Under the pieces are notes generated by a model. The model searched no databases. It was not told where the DNA came from and saw only the letters and a program-made list of their open reading frames with translations. Made by a program: the position numbers and the translations under genes. Below, piece by piece: positions 43,923 through 53,100 of a DNA stretch of 64,000 nucleotides; position 1 is the first letter of the stretch, and every line of letters begins with the position of its first letter. The stretch is from NCBI GenBank assembly GCA_016703225.1, contig JADJCM010000003.1, forward strand, positions 682,001 to 746,000. The letters run 5' to 3'. This stretch comes from Lysobacterales bacterium. Its GTDB lineage: Bacteria; Pseudomonadota; Gammaproteobacteria; Xanthomonadales; Ahniellaceae.

Positions 43923-44058
43923 GTCGGCTCAAGCCGCGCAGCGGCCGAGCCGACGATCGGGTTGGGCGATCGCATCGCCTCTTTCGTGGGTCCGAATTTG
44001 TTCGGACGCTTCTCTGCCAAGCCCATCGCGAAGAGCGTCCGAATAAATTCGGACCCAC
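43923..44058. repeat. Composite palindromic repeat, copy B
   Basis: This repeats copy A (38774-38909) without gaps: the GTCGGCTC/GAGCCGAC hairpin at 43923-43954 and the GTGGGTCCGAATTTGTTCGGACGC ... GCGTCCGAATAAATTCGGACCCAC inverted pair up to 44058. Six differences separate the two non-coding parts. In copy B the left palindrome is more nearly perfect (GTTCGGAC against ATTCAGAC). The 288 bases between the LuxR gene and the DEAD-box gene contain this element and the peptidase remnant, plus a short leader. Confidence 0.9.
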
Positions 44059-44142
44059 AAAACCCCATCGCGACTGGTCAGCTCCACGGGCTTCCGCTAG
44101 TTTGTGCGGGTACGCGTTGTGCGTCGCTTTCCGGGAACTCCC

Positions 44143-46062
44143 ATGTCTGACGCGCCCGTGCCCGTCGCTTCCTCCTTTGCCGACCTTGGCCTGCCCGATT
44201 CCCTGCTGAAGGCGCTCGCCGACGTCGGCTACGAATCGCCCTCGCCGATTCAGGCCGCCACCATCCCGCCGCTGCTCGAAGGTCGCGACCTGCTGGGTCA
44301 GGCGCAGACTGGCACCGGCAAGACCGCCGCGTTCGCATTGCCGATCCTGGCGCGCCTGCAGCCGCTGGCACGTGCGCCGCAGGCGCTGGTGCTGGCGCCG
44401 ACGCGCGAACTGGCGATCCAGGTTGCCGAGGCGTTCCAGAAGTACGCGCATCACATCCCCGGATTCCACGTCGCGCCGATCTACGGCGGCAGCGGCTACG
44501 GCGCCCAGCTGTCGGCGCTGCGCCGCGGCGTGCACGTGGTGATCGGAACGCCGGGGCGCATCATCGACCACATCGACAAGGGCACGCTCGACCTGTCGCA
44601 GCTGCGCCACCTGGTGCTCGACGAGGCCGACGAGATGCTGCGCATGGGCTTCATCGACGACGTCGAGAAAATCCTGCAGAAGACCCCGGCCACGCGCCAG
44701 ATCGCGCTGTTCTCGGCGACCATGCCGGAGTCGATCCGGCGCATCGCCCGCACCCATCTGAAAGACCCGGCCGAAATCAAGATCGCTGCGGCCACGGCGA
44801 CCACGATCAACACCCGCCAGCGCTACTGGCTGGTCAGTGGCCTGCACAAGCTCGACGCGCTCACCCGCATCCTGGAAACCGAGGTGTTCGACGCGATGAT
44901 CGTGTTCGCGCGCACCAAGGTCTCCACCGAGGAACTCGCCGAGAAGCTCGAGGCGCGCGGCTTCCGCGCGGCGGCGATCAACGGCGACATGCAGCAGGCG
45001 GCGCGCGAGAAGACCATCCAGAAGCTCAAGGGTGGTGACATCGACATCCTGGTCGCGACCGACGTCGCCGCGCGCGGGCTCGACGTCGATCGCATCAGCC
45101 ACGTGTTCAATTTCGACATCCCCTACGACACCGAAAGCTACGTGCACCGTATCGGCCGCACCGGGCGCGCGGGGCGCACCGGCGAGGCGATCCTGTTCGT
45201 GACGCCGCGCGAGCGCGGCATGCTGCGCGCGATCGAGCGTGCCACGCGCCAGCCGATCACGCAGATGAACCTCCCGACCGTGGCCGCGGTCAACGACCGC
45301 CGCATCGAGCGCTTCAAGGAGAAGATCGTCGAAGCGTTGTCCGCGCCAGACCTGGCCTCGTTCCAGAAGATCGTGGAGTCGTTCGAGACCGAGAAGAACG
45401 TTCCGGCGATCGAGATCGCCGCTGCGCTGGCGCGCTTGTACCAGGGCGGAAAGCCGCTGCTGCTCGACGCCTTCGATCCACCGCCGGCGCGCGAATACCA
45501 GGAGCGCGGCGAACGCCCGGAACGTCCGCAACGCAGCGAGCGCACACCGTTCAGTGAACGGCCTCGACGCGAGTTCGCCGAGCGCAAACCGGTGCGCGAG
45601 CATGCCGCCGAGGATCGTCCGCGCCGCGAGTACGCCGCCGGCGAGCAGGCCGCGCCTGCGCCACGCGGCGAGCGTCCGCAGCGCGAGTTCGCGGAACGCT
45701 CGGCACCCGACATGGATCGCCCACGCGAGCCGCGCGTGCGCGGCGAGCCCGAAGTCGGCATGGAGACCTTCCGCATCGAGGTAGGCCACGAACACGGCGT
45801 CAAACCAGGCAACATCGTCGGCGCGGTCGCCAACGAGATCGACCTCGACAGCAAGTTCATCGGCCGCATCGACATCCGCGAGGATCACACTTATCTCGAC
45901 CTGCCCGAAGGTATGCCCGACGACGTGATGGAGCACCTCAAGCGCGTACGCGTGGCTGGCCAGCCGATGCGCATCTCGCGCGTCGACGGCGTGCCGCCGC
46001 GCGCACCGATCCGCAAGTCCGGCGGCTTCGTGCCCAAGGGCAAACCGCGTCGTTCGTTCTGA
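44143..46062 (+). CDS. DEAD-box ATP-dependent RNA helicase (DeaD/CsdA type)
   Basis: A 639-residue RNA helicase. Motifs: Q (PSPIQ), I (AQTGTGKT), Ia (PTRELAIQ), II (DEAD, about residue 162), III (SAT), V (ATDVAARGLDVD), VI (HRIGRTGRAGR). After the helicase core comes an extended Arg/Glu/Pro-rich low-complexity region (about residues 450-540) and a C-terminal RNA-binding domain of the DbpA type (GMETFRIEVGHEHGVKPGNIVGA). This layout is that of DeaD/CsdA, which assists ribosome assembly and mRNA decay at low temperature. The ATG at 44143 follows a weak GGGAA. A crotonase gene follows after 10 bases. Confidence 0.94.
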   Translation: MSDAPVPVASSFADLGLPDSLLKALADVGYESPSPIQAATIPPLLEGRDLLGQAQTGTGKTAAFALPILARLQPLARAPQALVLAPTRELAIQVAEAFQKYAHHIPGFHVAPIYGGSGYGAQLSALRRGVHVVIGTPGRIIDHIDKGTLDLSQLRHLVLDEADEMLRMGFIDDVEKILQKTPATRQIALFSATMPESIRRIARTHLKDPAEIKIAAATATTINTRQRYWLVSGLHKLDALTRILETEVFDAMIVFARTKVSTEELAEKLEARGFRAAAINGDMQQAAREKTIQKLKGGDIDILVATDVAARGLDVDRISHVFNFDIPYDTESYVHRIGRTGRAGRTGEAILFVTPRERGMLRAIERATRQPITQMNLPTVAAVNDRRIERFKEKIVEALSAPDLASFQKIVESFETEKNVPAIEIAAALARLYQGGKPLLLDAFDPPPAREYQERGERPERPQRSERTPFSERPRREFAERKPVREHAAEDRPRREYAAGEQAAPAPRGERPQREFAERSAPDMDRPREPRVRGEPEVGMETFRIEVGHEHGVKPGNIVGAVANEIDLDSKFIGRIDIREDHTYLDLPEGMPDDVMEHLKRVRVAGQPMRISRVDGVPPRAPIRKSGGFVPKGKPRRSF

Positions 46063-46072
46063 GGAAGCGGCC

Positions 46073-46894
46073 ATGCTCACCGACCATCGCTCGCTGAAGC
46101 TCGATGCCGTGCATTCGCCCGTGGCCGAGCTGCGCCTGCTCGGCCACGGCCGCGGCAATGCGCTCGGCCCCGATTTCTGGCGCGAACTGCCGGCAGCGGT
46201 TGCGGCGGTGGATGCCGCGGCCGATATCCGCGCGCTGATCGTGCGCGGTTCCGGCGAACACTTTTCCTACGGGCTCGACCTGCCGTCGATGGCCGCCGAG
46301 ATCGGCGCGCTGCTGAACGACGGTGCGCGTGGCCGCGTCGAGGTTCCGGCCCTGGCCGAGCGCATGCACAGCGGCTTTGCGGCGCTGGCGTCGAGTCGCC
46401 TGCCGGTGGTCGCGGCGATCGACGGCTGGTGCATCGGCGCGGGCATTGAATTGATCGCCGCCTGTGACCTGCGCATCGCCACCAAGTCGGCGAAGTTTGC
46501 CTTGCGCGAAGTGCGCGTCGGGCTGGTGCCCGATCTCGGCGGCCTGTCGCGACTGCCGCATCTGATCGGCGAGGCATGGACGCGCGAACTGGCCCTGCTC
46601 GGCGACGACATCGACGCCGAGACCGCGCTGCGCATCGGGCTGGTCACGCATCTGGTCGAGGACTCCGACGCGCTCACACGCGAATCGCTGCGCCTGGCCG
46701 CGCGCCTGGCCGCGAATCCGCCCATGGTGGTGGCCGCGATCAAGCGCACGCTCAACGCGCGCATCGACGCTGAAGTGACGCGCGTGAACCGCGACGCCGC
46801 GATCCAGAACGGCCTGCTGATGCAGTCCGAAGACTTCGCCGAAGCCATGCGCGCATTCATCGAGCGCCGCGAAGCGGTGTTTCGGGGGAGTTGA
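46073..46894 (+). CDS. Enoyl-CoA hydratase/isomerase, dienoyl-CoA isomerase-like
   Basis: A 273-residue crotonase-fold enzyme. The oxyanion hole is formed by SYGLDLPS and the conserved IGAGIELIAACDLRIAT loop. The region FALREVRVGLVPDLGGLSRLP has Glu and Asp at the positions used by delta(3,5),delta(2,4)-dienoyl-CoA isomerases, so it may shift double bonds of unsaturated acyl-CoA during beta-oxidation rather than act as a simple hydratase. It is 10 bases after the helicase gene and probably transcribed with it. The start codon is clear. Confidence 0.85.
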   Translation: MLTDHRSLKLDAVHSPVAELRLLGHGRGNALGPDFWRELPAAVAAVDAAADIRALIVRGSGEHFSYGLDLPSMAAEIGALLNDGARGRVEVPALAERMHSGFAALASSRLPVVAAIDGWCIGAGIELIAACDLRIATKSAKFALREVRVGLVPDLGGLSRLPHLIGEAWTRELALLGDDIDAETALRIGLVTHLVEDSDALTRESLRLAARLAANPPMVVAAIKRTLNARIDAEVTRVNRDAAIQNGLLMQSEDFAEAMRAFIERREAVFRGS

Positions 46895-46928
46895 GTACAC
46901 TGTGTCCGACCGCGACCGGAGTCCGAGC

Positions 46929-47141
46929 ATGCACGCCACCTACACCGCAGTGATCAAGCAGCAGGCCGACGCCTGGATCGGCTGGATCGAGGAGGTCCCC
47001 GGCGTGAACTGTCAGGAGCCAACGCGCGAAGCGCTGATCGAATCGCTCCGTGTCACCCTGACCGAGGCCATCGCGCTCAACCGTGAAGATGCGCGGTCGG
47101 CAGCCGGCAGGGGCTTCGAGGAATTGCCGATCGCGGTATGA
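46929..47141 (+). CDS. hicB: HicB-type antitoxin
   Basis: A 70-residue protein matching the HicB partial RNase H-like antitoxin family: YTAVIKQQADAWIGWIEEVPGVNCQEPTREALIESLRVTLTEAIALNRED. The conserved WIGWIEEVPG and the ERLRxALxEAIxLN region are visible. It precedes the toxin gene and overlaps it by 4 bases, so both are coupled. HicB neutralises HicA and represses the operon; there is no added DNA-binding domain in this short form. The ATG at 46929 is preferred over an in-frame start 27 bases upstream. Confidence 0.88.
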   Translation: MHATYTAVIKQQADAWIGWIEEVPGVNCQEPTREALIESLRVTLTEAIALNREDARSAAGRGFEELPIAV

Positions 47142-47332
47142 AGCGGCTCGACTTGCTGCGCCACCTGACCCAGCACGGTTGTCGCATGTTGCGGGAAGGT
47201 GCGCGTAATTCCTGGTGGCATCAGCCAGCATCGAAGGCCCGGTCGGCGGTGCCACGGCACGCCGAAATCGATAACCACCTCGTGCGCAAGATCTGCCGTG
47301 ATCTCGGCATCCAGTCGCCGACCTCGTTTTGA
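47138..47332 (+). CDS. hicA: HicA-type toxin with altered catalytic site
   Basis: A 64-residue protein with the HicA dsRBD-like fold: LLRHLTQHGCRMLREGARNSWWHQP at the N-terminus, and RSAVPRHAEIDNHLVRKICRDLGI at the C-terminus. HicA toxins are mRNA interferases whose catalytic His follows the REGxx segment (REGGNHSWW in close relatives). Here the corresponding residues read REGARNSWW, so the His is replaced by Asn. The protein may be inactive or weak, or use the nearby His of WWHQP. It lies between a crotonase and a flavoprotein gene. Confidence 0.82.
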   Translation: MKRLDLLRHLTQHGCRMLREGARNSWWHQPASKARSAVPRHAEIDNHLVRKICRDLGIQSPTSF

Positions 47333-47337
47333 CCCAC

Positions 47338-48573
47338 ATGACTTCCCGCATCGAAGAAAGTCGATTGGCCATCCTCGGCGGCGGCCCTGCCGGGTTGATG
47401 GCGGCGGAGCGGGCGGTCATGGCTGGGATCGAAGTGGATCTGTTCGATGCCATGGGTTCGGTCGGGCGCAAGTTCCTGCTCGCCGGCAAGGGCGGGCTGA
47501 ACCTGACCCACAGCGACGAGTTCGAGACTTTCGTCTCGCGTTACCGCGGCCGTGAGGCGGAAGTGCGCGGCTGGCTGCGGCAGTTCGATGCCGATGCCCT
47601 GCGCGAGTTCGCGCGCGGACTCGGCGTCGAGACCTTCGTCGGCAGCTCCGGCCGCGTGTTCCCGCACGATCTCAAGGCGGCGCCGTTGCTGCGCGGCTGG
47701 GTGCGGCGGCTGCGCGCGCAGGGCGTGCGCATGCACATGCATCATCGCTTCCTCGGCTGGGACGCCGATCAGACGCTGCAGTTCGCAACGCCCGCGGGCA
47801 ACGTGTCGGTTCGGGCCGAGGCCAGCATCCTCGCGCTCGGCGGCGGTTCCTGGCCGGCGCTCGGCAGCGACGGCCGCTGGGTCGATCTGCTGCGCGCGGT
47901 GGGCATCGACGTGGCCACGCTGGAACCGGCCAACTGCGGCTTCGAAGCGAATTGGTCGGAGGTGCTGCGCAGCCGCCATGCCGGCGCCCCGCTCAAGCGC
48001 ATCGCCGCCTGGCTGGACCCTGGCGACAGCGTGCGCAGCGGCGAATGCGTGCTCAGCGCCTACGGACTCGAGGGCAGCCTGGTCTATGCACTCTCGGCGG
48101 CGATCCGCGAGCGCATTCGTGCGCACGGTTCGGCGCGGTTGCACCTCGATCTGCTGCCCGGTCGCAGCCGCGATTGGCTGACCGCGGCGCTGGCGCGCGA
48201 ACGTGGCAGCCGCAGCATCGGCGAGCATCTACGTCGCCAGACCGGCATCGACGCCGCCAAGTCGGCGCTGGTGTTCGAACTGCTGCCGCGCGCCGATTGG
48301 CATGATCCGCAACGACTGGCGGCAACGATCAAGGATGCCGGCATCGAACTGCTGCGACCACGACCACTGGCGGAAGCGATCAGCAGCGCCGGCGGCGTGC
48401 GCTTCGCCGAACTCGACGCGGGACTGATGCTGAAGCGCCTGCCCGGCGTGTTCTGCGCCGGCGAAATGATCGACTGGGAAGCACCCACCGGCGGTTACCT
48501 GCTCACCGCCTGCTTCGCCAGCGGCCACGTCGCCGGCTCCGCGGCGGCAGCCTGGTTGCAGTCGCGGCATTGA
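47338..48573 (+). CDS. BaiN/HI0933 family flavoprotein
   Basis: A 411-residue FAD-dependent oxidoreductase of the HI0933/YhiN/BaiN family. The FAD-binding dinucleotide motif GGGPAGLMAAERAVMAG is at about residues 14-30, then SVGRKFLLAGKGGLNLTHSD, and near the C-terminus SAGGVRFAELD, MLKRLPGVFCAGEMIDWEAPTGGYLLTACFASGHVAG. Related proteins reduce carbon-carbon double bonds (bile acid enoyl reductase BaiN) in other bacteria; most are uncharacterised. The ATG at 47338 is preferred over a TTG at 47329 that overlaps the hicA stop. Confidence 0.85.
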   Translation: MTSRIEESRLAILGGGPAGLMAAERAVMAGIEVDLFDAMGSVGRKFLLAGKGGLNLTHSDEFETFVSRYRGREAEVRGWLRQFDADALREFARGLGVETFVGSSGRVFPHDLKAAPLLRGWVRRLRAQGVRMHMHHRFLGWDADQTLQFATPAGNVSVRAEASILALGGGSWPALGSDGRWVDLLRAVGIDVATLEPANCGFEANWSEVLRSRHAGAPLKRIAAWLDPGDSVRSGECVLSAYGLEGSLVYALSAAIRERIRAHGSARLHLDLLPGRSRDWLTAALARERGSRSIGEHLRRQTGIDAAKSALVFELLPRADWHDPQRLAATIKDAGIELLRPRPLAEAISSAGGVRFAELDAGLMLKRLPGVFCAGEMIDWEAPTGGYLLTACFASGHVAGSAAAAWLQSRH

Positions 48574-48625
48574 ACTTGCATGGCACTGGGGTAACAATCG
48601 GGCCACGAGCCACGGGGGATCCTCG

Positions 48626-48865
48626 ATGAGTCTGGAACGGCGTCTCGACATGCCCAGGCCGCTGCGTGCCATGGAACGCGACCTCAACGAAGACCAGATC
48701 ATGTCCCTGCGCGGACTCGAGCGGTACGGCTGGGAACTCAAGTTCGTGCGTCGCCCGCCGTCCAAGACGCCGATTCCGGTCGTGTTCGATTCCGCCCGCA
48801 AGAAATTCGCGGTGCTCAAGTCCGACGGCAGCCTCGACGAAAATCCCGGCTTCGACATCCGCTGA
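48626..48865 (+). CDS. Conserved small protein of unknown function
   Basis: A 79-residue cytoplasmic protein without membrane segments: RAMERDLNEDQIMSLRGLERYGWELKFVRRPPSKTPIPVVFDSARKKFAVLKSDGSLDENPGFDIR. The charged, strand-rich composition with a WELKFVRRP motif appears in other gammaproteobacteria as an uncharacterised family, from memory. It is 52 bases after the BaiN gene and convergent with the GNAT gene, and could belong to the same transcript. No function is assigned. Confidence 0.7.
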   Translation: MSLERRLDMPRPLRAMERDLNEDQIMSLRGLERYGWELKFVRRPPSKTPIPVVFDSARKKFAVLKSDGSLDENPGFDIR

Positions 48866-48874
48866 AGCCCGCGC

Positions 48875-49129
48875 TCACTGCGGGTGCCGGCGCAGGTAGG
48901 CGGCGGTGTAGGAACACCGCGGATCGACGCGCAGCCCGCGCTCGCGCGCATGTTCGATTACCGCCCGCGTCAGTGCCGCGGCGATCCCCTGCCCTTCGAG
49001 CACCGGCGGCACGAACGTCGCCAGCACCTGCAGCACCGGCCCGTCGATGTGATAGCGCACGCGGCAATCGAGCCCATCCACGGTGGCTACGAAACACTCG
49101 TCCTGCGGGTCGTGCACGACCTCGATCAT
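48875..49129 (-). CDS. Small GNAT-like N-acetyltransferase
   Basis: An 84-residue protein related to the YjdJ/GNAT single-domain acetyltransferases: VRYHIDGPVLQVLATFVPPVLEGQGIAAALTRAVIEHARERGLRVDPRCSYTAAYLRRHP. The acetyl-CoA-binding motif E-G-Q-G-I-A-A-x-L (QGxGxA type) is intact and the C-terminal pattern CSYTAAYLRRHP is typical of this subfamily. Substrate unknown. It overlaps the upstream ankyrin gene by 4 bases, so the two are coupled. Confidence 0.85.
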   Translation of the reverse strand: MIEVVHDPQDECFVATVDGLDCRVRYHIDGPVLQVLATFVPPVLEGQGIAAALTRAVIEHARERGLRVDPRCSYTAAYLRRHPQ

Positions 49130-50025
49130 GGCGCGCCGCCGCCCTTGCCGGGACGCGCGACGGCGCCGGCGGCGCGCAGCAACTCCACCACTGCTGCGTG
49201 CTTCTCGCGCAGCGCAATTTCGAGCGGCTGGTCGTCGGTCTGGCCGGTACGGGTCAAATCGGCGCCGTGACGCAACATCAATGCGACGAAATCGGCATGG
49301 CCGAAATAGCAGGCCCAGTTCAGGGCGTGATCGCCGTAGCGGTCGCCGCGATTCACGTCGGCGCCCGCAGCGATCAGCTGATCCGCGATCGCCACCCGAC
49401 CATCGCGCGAGGCCTCCATCAGCGGCACGGTGCGATAGCGCGATTGCGTTGCCTGGTTCGGATCGGCACCGGCAGCAAGCAACTTCGCGACGACTTCACC
49501 ATGATTCCAGCGCGCGGCCATGGCCAGCGCGGTGTAGCCGTGCGCGGCGCCGGCATCGGCGGCGACCTTGTCAGCCAACACATCCGCGACCGCCGCAAGA
49601 TCACCACGCGCACTGGCGAGCAACAGTCGGGCCGTGCGCTCACCGGTGGCATCGGCGCGGGCGACGCGATGTTCGAGCAGCGCCAGCAGCACGCCATGGC
49701 GTCCACGCTCCATCGCGTAGTCCATGGCGTTGTATTCCTGCGCATCCTGCAACGAAGCATCGGCACCGCGCGCGAGCAGCAGCCGCGCGACATCATCGTG
49801 CCCACGCGCAGCAGCGTAGATCAGCGCAGTCGCCGCCGACTCGTCGCGAACATCGACTGCCGTGCCGGCGTCGAGTAAGCGCCGGACCTCGCCGGCATCG
49901 CCCGCCGCCGTTGCCTCGATCAGAGGTACCGAAGGCGCTGCCTCGCTATCACCAGCGCGAAGCGGAAGCCCCGCCGTGACCATCAGCAGCGCCACAAGGA
50001 CCAAAGGATGCCGCTTTCCCGTCAT
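49126..50025 (-). CDS. Exported ankyrin repeat protein
   Basis: A 299-residue protein with a signal peptide (HPLVLVALLMVTAGLPLRAG, about residues 6-25) and about seven ankyrin repeats (units of about 33 residues with G-TALxxAAxxGH and LLLARGADxxxx patterns). It is probably periplasmic, where ankyrin proteins often protect partner proteins; an example is the AnkB-catalase partnership. No partner domain is present here. It overlaps the GNAT gene, and the intergenic gap to the RND permease is 75 bases in the same orientation, so readthrough from the pump genes is possible. Confidence 0.88.
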   Translation of the reverse strand: MTGKRHPLVLVALLMVTAGLPLRAGDSEAAPSVPLIEATAAGDAGEVRRLLDAGTAVDVRDESAATALIYAAARGHDDVARLLLARGADASLQDAQEYNAMDYAMERGRHGVLLALLEHRVARADATGERTARLLLASARGDLAAVADVLADKVAADAGAAHGYTALAMAARWNHGEVVAKLLAAGADPNQATQSRYRTVPLMEASRDGRVAIADQLIAAGADVNRGDRYGDHALNWACYFGHADFVALMLRHGADLTRTGQTDDQPLEIALREKHAAVVELLRAAGAVARPGKGGGAP

Positions 50026-50100
50026 GTCTGCGCGCTCCGCGAATCCGCGATCGCTGAAGCTTAGGGCGCGCGTCCATCTGACACCACCAGCCCACTGGCG

Positions 50101-53100
50101 CTACGACTCCACTTCCGGCGCTTCGTGTTCGAGGCGTTCGAGGCGTTTGGTGCGTTCTTCGGGCGAGCGGGTGAAGGGCGCCAGCCACAAGTAGAACGCG
50201 GGCACCACGAACAGGGACAGCAGCGTCGAGACGCTGACGCCGAACACGATGACGATGCCGATGGTGGCGCGGCTGGCCGAGCCGGGGCCGCCGGCGATGA
50301 TCAGTGGCAACGCGCCGGCGATGGTCGCGATCGAGGTCATCAGGATCGGGCGCAGTCGCGTTGCCGCAGACTCCAGCACGGCATCGCGCACAGACAGGCC
50401 GGCATCGCGCCGCTGGTTGGCGAACTCGACGATCAGGATGCCGTTTTTCGCCGCCAGCCCGACCAGCATGATGATGCCGATCTGGCTGAACAGGTTGAGC
50501 GAGCTGCCGCTGATGGCGAGGCCCGCAAATGCGCCGAGCATCGCCAACGGCACCGTGAGCATGATGATCAGCGGATGCAGGAAGCTCTCGAACTGCGCCG
50601 CCAGCACCAGGAACACGATCAGCAGCGCCATCGCGAAGGTGAACAACAGCGCCGAGCCGGACTGCTGGTATTCGCGCGACTCGCCCTTGTAGTCGAGCTG
50701 CGCGGCCTGCGGCAACTCCTCGCGCGCCACCTGGCCGATCCACTCCAGCGCTTCGCCCAGCGTGTAGCCCGGCGCGAGTGAGGCCGAGACCGTGATCGCG
50801 CGCAGGCGGTTGAAGCGATTGAGGCTGCCAGGCTCGGCCAGCTCGGACAGCGTGACCACACTCGCCAACGGCACCAATTGGCCGGAGCGGGCGCGCACGT
50901 ACAGGTTCTGCAGGTCGGCCGGCTGCGCCCGGTCATCGCGCCTGGCCTGCAGCACCACATCGTATTCCTCGCCGTCTTCGACGTAGGTGGTGACGCGGCG
51001 CGAACCCATCATCGTCTCGAGCGTGCGCCCGATGTCGGCCAGCGATACGCCGAGCGCGGCGGCGCGTTCGCGGTCGACGGCGACGCGAATCTGCGGACGC
51101 GTTTCCTTGAAGTCGGAGTCGATCGCGAACAGGCGCGGGTTCTTCTCCATGCGCGTCAGCAGGCGGTCGCGCCAGTCCACCAGTTCGGCATAGTCGGGAC
51201 CGCCGATCACCAGCTGGAACGGCTGTCCCTGGCTGCGCACCAGTCCCTGGCGGATCTGCGCGAGGCCGCGCACGCCGGCAACGGCAGCCATGTCGGCACG
51301 CACCCGGTCGACCACCGCAGCAGTCGACAGCGTGCGCTGGTCCCAGGGCTTCAACACCACGATACCCTGGCCGGTATGCATTTCCTCGCTGGCGCCGAAG
51401 CCGCCGGGCACGCGGATGTTGACGCGCTCGATCGGCTGGCCTTCGCCGGTGTAGCGCAGCAGCAACTGCTCGACCGCGAGCACCTGGGTCGCGGTGTAGT
51501 CGAAGCCCGCGCCCTCGGGCCCGACCACCGACAGGAAGAACGCACCGCGATCCTCCGGCGGCGCCAGTTCGCGCGGCACCCACTGCGCCAACCCGTAGCT
51601 GGCCGCGAGTGCGCCGAGCATCAGCAGTGCCCAGCGCGACGGGCGGCCGATGGCGCGTTCCAGCATTCGTCGGTAGCTGCCGGAAATGGCGACCAGCGCG
51701 GCATCGACGCGCACCGCGAAGCCGCTCGTGGCGGCGTGCGGACGCAGCAGCAGCGAACACATCATCGGCGTCAGCGTCAGCGCCACGAATGCCGAGATCG
51801 CCACCGCCGCGGCCAGGGCTACGGCCAGTTCGCGAAACAGGCGTCCGTTGTTGCCCTCGATGAACGACGCCGGCACGAACACCGCGATCAGCACCGTCGT
51901 CGTCGCGATCACCGCAAACGCGACCTGGCGCGTGCCGCGCAAGGCCGCCACCGCGACCGGCTCGCCCAGGTCGGCGCGACGCTGCGCGTTCTCGAGCACG
52001 ACGATGGCATCGTCGACCACCAGTCCGATCGCCAGCACCAGCGCCAGCAGCGTCAGCAGGTTGATCGAGAAGCCGAACGCCCACAGCGCGATGAACGCAG
52101 CCACCAGGCACACCGGCACCGTCACCGCCGGGATCAGCGCGGCGCGCGCCGAACCGAGGAACAGCCAGATCACCAGCACGACCAGGAACACCGCTTCCGC
52201 CAGGGTTTTGTAGACCTGCCAAACCGCGGCATCGATGAAGATGGTGCTGTCGAAGGTGACGCCGATCTTCATGCCCTCGGGCAGCCCGGCATTGATGCGC
52301 GCGATCTCGTCCTTGACCCGATTGGCGACATCCAGGCTGTTCGCGGTCGAGGTCTTGATCACGCCGAGTCCGATCTGCGGCGTGCCATTGCCGCGGAACA
52401 GCGCGCGGCGGTCGCTCGACTCGATCGCTACCGTTGCCACTTCGGCCAGTCGCACGACATGGCCGTCGTCGCCGCGCGTGAGCGGAAGCGCTTCGAAGTC
52501 GCGCGCTTCGGCATAGCCGCGATCCAGCCGCAGGGTGAAGTCGCGGGTGTCCGACTCCAGCCGTCCGGCCGGAAGTTCGATGTTCTCCGAGCGCAGCGCC
52601 GCCTCGACCTCGGCGATGGTCAGACCGCGCGCGGCCAGCGCGTCGCGGTCGATCCAGATGCGCATCGCATAGCGCTGGCTGCCGCCGATGCGCAGTTGCG
52701 CGACACCTTCGAGGCTGGACAGGCGATCGACGATGTAGCGCTCGGCGTAGTCGGTCAGCGCCAGCGAATCGAGTTGCGGCGAACTCAGGTTCAGCCACAG
52801 GATGACCTCGGCGTCGCCCTCGACCTTGGCCACCTGCGGCGCATCGGCCTCCTGCGGCAAGCGGTCGGCGACGCGGCTGACGGCGTCGCGCACGTCGTTG
52901 GCGGCGCCCTCGATGTCGCGCCCGAGCGAGAATTCGAGGGTGATGGAGGAGCGCCCGTTGCGGCTTTGCGACTGGATCGTCTCGACCCCTTCGATGCCCG
53001 AGAGCGCGTCTTCCATGAGCTGGGTAACGCGCGTCTCGACGACACCGGCGGAGGCCCCCGGGTAGCTGACATCCACCGACACGATCGGCGGGTCGATGTT

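Noticed and set aside
43784..44068. Minus-strand frame reading GSEFIRTLFAMGLAEKRPNK, and the similar one at 38653-39081
   Set aside because: Both are translations of the composite repeat and the antisense of the peptidase tail. Their similarity reflects the DNA repeat, not a conserved protein.
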